DNA from: Asticcacaulis sp.
GTDB taxonomy: Bacteria > Pseudomonadota > Alphaproteobacteria > Caulobacterales > Caulobacteraceae
Assembly: GCF_020217185.1 (NCBI RefSeq)
Contig: NZ_JAIWNX010000258.1
Coordinates: forward strand, 1 to 10,000
Length of the DNA: 10,000 bases
Direction of reading: 5' to 3'
Made by a program: the position numbers and the translations under genes. Of the stretch, positions 7,172 to 10,000 are shown in pieces; within the stretch, counting starts at the first letter, position 1, and the number at the start of each line of letters is the position of its first letter. The notes beneath the pieces are model-generated. The model was not told the DNA's origin and did no database searches. It saw only the letters and a list, made by a program, of their open reading frames with translations.

Positions 7172-7193
7172 CATATAAAGATGTCTTTATGTG
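7172..7193. promoter_or_regulatory. Probable operator of the ArsR/SahR-like regulator
   Basis: A perfect dyad ATAAAGA-TG-TCTTTAT (7175-7190) is extended to CA...TG after one mismatched pair (7172-7193). It ends a few bases before the regulator's start codon. An AT-rich dyad of this kind directly upstream of its own gene is typical of ArsR-family autoregulation. From memory it also resembles the motif assigned to SahR in other Proteobacteria; that resemblance was not checked against a database. Confidence 0.65.
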
Positions 7194-7202
7194 ATTTTGC
7201 AA
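7174..7202 (-). promoter_or_regulatory. Possible promoter of the regulator-metF operon
   Basis: On the minus strand TTGCAA (7202-7197) is followed after 17 bases by TTTATA (7179-7174), with the dyad lying in the spacer and over the -10. A bound repressor would block the polymerase. The expected start of transcription falls at or within a few bases of the ATG at 7166, in keeping with a leaderless mRNA. The -10 match to consensus is poor, so this is tentative. Confidence 0.35.
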
Positions 7203-7334
7203 GCGTAAAATCACACCCAAGGCTTGCAATGCGGTATCGACAGGCCTGCGACAGCGTTACACATGGCGGGGGGACGTGTGGTTTCCCACATATCGGCGTA
7301 TGATAAGAACAGATAACAGCGGAGTTCCGGCCCC

Positions 7335-7697
7335 ATGACCGATAAAGCCTCACTTTCGACGGCCATTTCCCGCGGCCTGCGCCGCCGCTGCCCTGCCTGT
7401 GGCGAAGGCCACGCCTTCCGGGGCTATCTCAAGGTGGTGGATACGTGCAGCCATTGTCAGACGCCGCTGGGGGCCTATCCCTGCGACGACGGCCCGGCCT
7501 ATGTGACCATGCTGCTGGTCGGGCATCTGGTCATTGCGCCGATGTTTGCCTTTGAGTTTTTCTGGAACTTTCCGCTGGAAATCGTGGTGCCAGTGACCCT
7601 GACCATTATGGGCGCCCTGACCCTGCTGCTGCTGCCATTCATCAAGGGCGGGTTTCTGGGCCTGATCTGGCACCACGGGCTCAAACGCTTCCGATAA
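7335..7697 (+). CDS. DUF983 family zinc-ribbon membrane protein
   Basis: The 120-residue protein opens with a short basic stretch (RGLRRR) followed by a zinc ribbon made of CPAC and CSHC (Cys19, 22, 38, 41). Two hydrophobic segments follow, at about residues 55-76 and 82-102, and a short basic C-terminal tail (HHGLKRFR). This cysteine-ribbon plus two-helix layout, with the GAYPCDDGPAYV linker, is that of the DUF983 family found widely in Alphaproteobacteria, whose function is not established. The ATG has GGAG 10 bases upstream. It is transcribed away from the regulator across a 168-base gap that contains a TATGAT hexamer but no clear partner -35. Confidence 0.88.
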   Translation: MTDKASLSTAISRGLRRRCPACGEGHAFRGYLKVVDTCSHCQTPLGAYPCDDGPAYVTMLLVGHLVIAPMFAFEFFWNFPLEIVVPVTLTIMGALTLLLLPFIKGGFLGLIWHHGLKRFR

Positions 7698-7712
7698 CTT
7701 CGTAACTTAAGC

Positions 7713-7741
7713 TTGACGGAATCCCCTTTGCGGAGAATCCT
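7713..7741 (+). promoter_or_regulatory. Possible promoter of the YegP-like gene, with two GANTC sites
   Basis: TTGACG (7713-7718) is a good -35 element for alphaproteobacterial housekeeping sigma factor, although the -10 region about 17 bases on (AATCCT) is poor. GAATC occurs at 7719-7723 and again at 7735-7739, in the spacer and just at the -10. Adenine methylation at GANTC can alter transcription in Caulobacter-type bacteria. Confidence 0.3.
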
Positions 7742-7783
7742 CACGCCGACGCCCGATGGCGTTGCCAACAAACGGAGACCCTC

Positions 7784-7966
7784 ATGGCGCACAAGTTCCT
7801 GATCAAGAAGAACAAGGCCGGCGAATTCGTCGCCTATTTCGTCTATAATTCCGAGACGATTTTCTGGACCGAAGGCTATGCCTCCAAGGCGTCGGCCAAG
7901 AACGCCATCGAGTCGATCAAGAAGAACGGCCCGGACGCCGAGATCGAAGATCAGACGGTCGAATAG
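7784..7966 (+). CDS. YegP/DUF1508 family small protein
   Basis: The 60-residue protein is a single DUF1508 unit: a beta-rich first half (KFLIKKNKAGEFVAYFVY) and the family signature GYASKASAKNAIESIKKN (about residues 31-48), with an acidic tail. E. coli YegP carries two such repeats; here there is one, which is common in the family. The biological role is not established. The ATG has CGGAG nearby (about 8 bases upstream). The gene stands alone between the DUF983 gene and a strong terminator, and a TTGACG lies about 65 bases upstream. Confidence 0.9.
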   Translation: MAHKFLIKKNKAGEFVAYFVYNSETIFWTEGYASKASAKNAIESIKKNGPDAEIEDQTVE

Positions 7967-7984
7967 GCGTCGCATCAAGCCATG

Positions 7985-8020
7985 AAAAAAGCCCGGAGGC
8001 CAATGCCTTCGGGCTTTTTT
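7985..8020. terminator. Bidirectional rho-independent terminator
   Basis: A near-perfect stem AAAAAAGCCCGGAGGC / GCCTTCGGGCTTTTTT with a CAAT loop has one G-T mismatch. The T-run on each strand allows it to end the plus-strand YegP-like gene and the convergent minus-strand gene at 8043-8300. Confidence 0.92.
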
Positions 8021-8042
8021 GTTTTGCACCGGTGCGCAGGGC

Positions 8043-8300
8043 TCAGGCCATATTCAGCGTATCGCGGATGATGGCGATGGAACCATGCGATTCCTCGGTG
8101 CATTCCATATGCAGTCGGTCGATTTCTTCCTGCGCGAACTCACGCATCAGCATGGCCGCCTGCGGCGACAGGGCCATCAGCGTGCGCACCGAAGCGCGGG
8201 CAAGGGCAAGGGAGGCGTCGAGATCGACCAGGTTAGCGGTATCACGGGCTACGGCAAGGGCGTAGAGGCGCGACGCCACATCGGATGAGCTATCGGACAT
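8043..8300 (-). CDS. Hypothetical protein (85 residues)
   Basis: I do not recognise this family. The product is predicted almost all helical and soluble: a Ser/Asp-rich start (MSDSSSDVASRLYALAVARD), a hydrophobic heptad-like middle (LARASVRTLMALSPQAAMLMREFAQEEIDRL), then a short tail (ESHGSIAIIRDTLNMA). No signal peptide or membrane span is seen. The ATG at 8300 is preferred because the protein then begins with a typical MSDS start and the codon use upstream looks non-coding; an ATG at 8393 would extend it by 31 unlike residues. The ribosome site is weak. The gene ends about 22 bases before a bidirectional terminator, which supports it being a real transcription unit. Confidence 0.65.
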   Translation of the reverse strand: MSDSSSDVASRLYALAVARDTANLVDLDASLALARASVRTLMALSPQAAMLMREFAQEEIDRLHMECTEESHGSIAIIRDTLNMA

Positions 8301-8779
8301 AGGTATTTTCTGTTCTGACCTGAAAAGTCTATTTTTGGGGGAGGAAGAAGCCGCAGGCCCGCACAAACACACGCTCAGGCCACGGATATGCAACGCGTTA
8401 TACCAGCGCGGACTAATATCATGCGGCTTACTTAGAAATCCACAACGCGGCCTTTAGGGGTCTTAACCGCGCAGCCCCATTTCTCATTTGATTTTAAAGG
8501 TTATTTTTGAGCAGGCAGGAGATTTATGCACAGAGCCGATCAAATAATCGAATTCATCCGATAATTCGGTCTCATTTTGCAATGGACTGCGAAAATTTGC
8601 AAATACATGCCATCGCAAAAGCAGAAATTACCGCTTGGCCCTTCTGTATAGAAACAATTGCATGGCCTGCGTGGCAGGTCAATCCATATTTCATCGTGTG
8701 ACTTGTTTTCACAATTCTTAAAATCGCGCACAAAAAAAGCCCGCCGTTTCCAGCGGGCTTTTCGGTAGTATTTTAAAGA
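8301..8779. other. Long intergenic stretch without a convincing protein gene
   Basis: This stretch separates the 85-residue gene from ppa. The first part (to about 8480) has mixed composition and no recognisable element. The second part (about 8481-8730) is roughly 40 % GC by hand count and holds inverted repeats: TTTTGCAATGG (8575-8585) against CCATCGCAAAA (8610-8620), 10 of 11 pairs, and CGAATT/AATTCG near 8549-8567. Short open frames on both strands here lack ribosome sites and coding character. The end is the ppa terminator. A small RNA gene is possible but not shown. Confidence 0.5.
8732..8762 (-). terminator. Rho-independent terminator of ppa
   Basis: Perfect 10 bp arms AAAAGCCCGC (8735-8744) and GCGGGCTTTT (8753-8762) flank an 8-base loop. 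On the minus strand the stem is followed by a run of seven T. It starts 17 bases after the ppa stop. It also has four T on the plus strand and could stop transcription from the left. Confidence 0.9.
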
Positions 8780-9316
8780 TCAACCGATCTTCTTGGCCAG
8801 ACGTTCCTGACCTTCGCGGATCAGCTGAGCGGCCTGCTCCGGATCGCCCCAGCCCAGAACGCGGGTTTCCTTGTTCTTCTCCAGATCCTTGTAGTGGGCG
8901 AAGAAGTGGGTGATCTGTTCGATCATGATGGCCGGCATCTGACGATAGCTCGACACATTGGTATAATAGGGGTGCAGCTTGTCCACCGGCACGGCCAGAA
9001 TCTTCTCGTCCTTGCCCGCTTCGTCTTCCATCAGCAGCACACCAATGGGGCGCGAACGGATGACCACGCCCGGATAGACCGGCGTCGGACCGACCACCAG
9101 AATGTCGCAGGGGTCGCCGTCGTCAGCCAGCGTGTGCGGGATAAAGCCGTAGTTACCCGGATAGAACATGGAGGTGTAAAGGAAGCGATCGACGAACAGC
9201 GCGCCGGAATCCTTATCCATTTCGTACTTGACGGGCATACCGCCCTGCGGAATTTCGATGACGGCGTGGATGTCCCAGGGAGCGTTCGGACCGACGGAAA
9301 TCTTATCGAGATTCAT
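8780..9316 (-). CDS. ppa: Inorganic pyrophosphatase (family I)
   Basis: This cytoplasmic enzyme hydrolyses pyrophosphate to two phosphates and so drives biosynthetic reactions forward. The 178-residue length equals the bacterial hexameric type (E. coli 176). Active-site residues are all visible, one position beyond E. coli numbering: Glu21 (IEIPQGG), Lys30, Arg44 (FVDRF), Tyr56 (FYPGNYGFIPHTL), Asp66/68/71 in DDGDPCDILVV, Asp98 (MEDEAG), and Tyr142/Lys143 (HYKDLEK). The signature has Cys70 where Val or another aliphatic residue is usual. The gene is monocistronic, with its own terminator downstream and a 214-base divergent region upstream. No clear Shine-Dalgarno precedes the ATG; the bases before it include ATAAAGACATC, also seen at the regulator's operator. 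Confidence 0.97.
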   Translation of the reverse strand: MNLDKISVGPNAPWDIHAVIEIPQGGMPVKYEMDKDSGALFVDRFLYTSMFYPGNYGFIPHTLADDGDPCDILVVGPTPVYPGVVIRSRPIGVLLMEDEAGKDEKILAVPVDKLHPYYTNVSSYRQMPAIMIEQITHFFAHYKDLEKNKETRVLGWGDPEQAAQLIREGQERLAKKIG

Positions 9317-9530
9317 AGGATGTCTTTATTGTTAAACGGCATTGAAGATATGGTTTGGGCGCTGTCATAAGCGGTCCGCTTCTTTCGCACAAGCGAAGTC
9401 TGCGTTTTTTGTTTTCGCACTTTGCTACAATTTGTTACCTGACAAGGAATTATCGCTTGTCAGGCGACTTCGAAACACCGCAACTAGACCAAAGTCGGAT
9501 AACAACAGAGACTTAGCAAAGACCGCATCC
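9317..9530. promoter_or_regulatory. Divergent regulatory region between ppa and the DUF599 gene
   Basis: These 214 bases must hold both promoters. A perfect dyad CCTGACAAG (9438-9446) and CTTGTCAGG (9456-9464) is separated by 9 bases, and may be an operator or a leader hairpin. TTTCGCAC occurs twice exactly 30 bases apart (9383-9390 and 9413-9420), with a T-run between. No clear -35/-10 pair could be chosen. Confidence 0.45.
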
Positions 9531-10000
9531 ATGGAACTGATCGTCAAACTGTTCGGTAGCTGGCGCGATTTCGCCGCCCTTCTGGTCTTCATCTTCTGCT
9601 GGCTGGGCTATGAGCCGGTGCTCAAAGCCCTGTCCAAGAAATCGGGCGTGATCTTCAAGGACCTGACCATCGTGCGGCGCGCGTGGATGAAGGAAATGGT
9701 CATTCGCTCGTTCAAGCTCTACGACTCCAACCTCATCGGTCACGGCGTCAATTCAATGAGCTTCTTCGCTTCGGCCAACCTCATCCTGATTGCCGCCGTC
9801 GCCGGGGCCATCTTTACCGGCGACCTGTCGTACAAGAGCGCGCACGCGCTCGGCATCGACACCTCGTCCTCGGCCCTGCTCCTGATGAAGCTGGCTCTGG
9901 TCATGGTCTGTCTGGCGCGCGGGCTTCTCAACTTCATCTGGGCCCTGCGTCAGACCAACTACGCCGTGGCCGCCATGGGCGCGGTGCCCGAAAACATCGA
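9531..10000 (+). CDS. DUF599 family membrane protein, partial: C-terminus beyond right edge
   Basis: 156 residues are visible. Hydrophobic segments lie at about residues 11-27 (FAALLVFIFCWLGY), 75-96 (SFFASANLILIAAVAGAIF) and 114-136 (ALLLMKLALVMVCLARGLLNFIW), so this is an inner-membrane protein. RRAWMKEMV, DSNLIGHGVNSMSFFAS and WALRQTNYAV are in keeping with the DUF599 (COG3821-type) family, whose function is unknown. A basic loop (about residues 32-58) lies between the first two spans. The ATG at 9531 fits the hydrophobic start, although the ribosome site is poor. The frame runs off the window without a stop. Confidence 0.85.
   Translation, partial: MELIVKLFGSWRDFAALLVFIFCWLGYEPVLKALSKKSGVIFKDLTIVRRAWMKEMVIRSFKLYDSNLIGHGVNSMSFFASANLILIAAVAGAIFTGDLSYKSAHALGIDTSSSALLLMKLALVMVCLARGLLNFIWALRQTNYAVAAMGAVPENI

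Noticed and set aside
7167..7334. SAM or SAH riboswitch upstream of the methionine operon
   Set aside because: The regulator's start codon lies too close to the candidate promoter for a leader RNA, and I saw none of the conserved cores of these riboswitches; control by the DNA-binding fusion protein fits better.
7499..8029. Minus-strand open frame of about 176 codons opposite the DUF983 and YegP-like genes
   Set aside because: It crosses two recognisable plus-strand genes and begins within a terminator stem; no ribosome site.
8507..8731. Two short overlapping open frames, one on each strand (about 64 and 63 codons)
   Set aside because: No good ribosome site, non-typical starts, odd composition and location in an AT-rich stretch; they are more likely chance openings.

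Overview
The window looks like a chromosomal stretch from an alphaproteobacterium, most likely of the Caulobacterales (Caulobacter/Asticcacaulis type). Reasons: high GC of roughly 60 % by eye, a methionine synthase encoded as two separate proteins, an ArsR–methyltransferase fusion regulator next to metF, and intergenic palindromic repeats that carry GANTC, the methylation site of CcrM. The lineage is an inference; no rRNA or other marker is present.

The left 7.2 kb is one minus-strand run of eight genes. In transcription order these are an ArsR/SAM-methyltransferase regulator (SahR-like, 7166-6216), metF (6182-5256), an orphan SAM-dependent methyltransferase (5245-4523), the homocysteine-binding N-terminal half of methionine synthase (4379-3315), a D-Ala-D-Ala ligase homologue (3307-2318), an unknown 130-residue protein (2198-1806), a small AT-rich orphan gene (1784-1524), and the pterin/B12-binding half of methionine synthase (1521 to beyond the left edge). 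MetF makes 5-methyl-THF and the two MetH halves use it to remethylate homocysteine. The regulator probably senses the state of the SAM/SAH cycle through a 7+7 bp dyad just upstream of its own start codon. The two metH halves are separated by about 1.8 kb holding three genes with no obvious link to methionine. Two of the gaps hold inverted pairs of REP-like palindromic repeats.

The right part holds short single genes. On the plus strand are a DUF983 zinc-ribbon membrane protein (7335-7697) and a YegP/DUF1508 protein (7784-7966), followed by a bidirectional terminator. A small unknown minus-strand gene (8300-8043) comes next. Then there is a 479-base stretch with no convincing protein gene, part of it AT-rich with nested inverted repeats. 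Inorganic pyrophosphatase (ppa, minus, 9316-8780) follows with its own terminator. Across a divergent regulatory region, a DUF599 membrane protein (plus, from 9531) runs off the right edge.

I found no CRISPR array, tRNA, rRNA, transposase or phage gene, and no riboswitch I could recognise. The points most worth a second look are the interrupted split methionine synthase, the AT-rich orphan gene abutting its second half, the regulator's operator with a possibly leaderless start, and the GANTC-bearing palindromic repeats.
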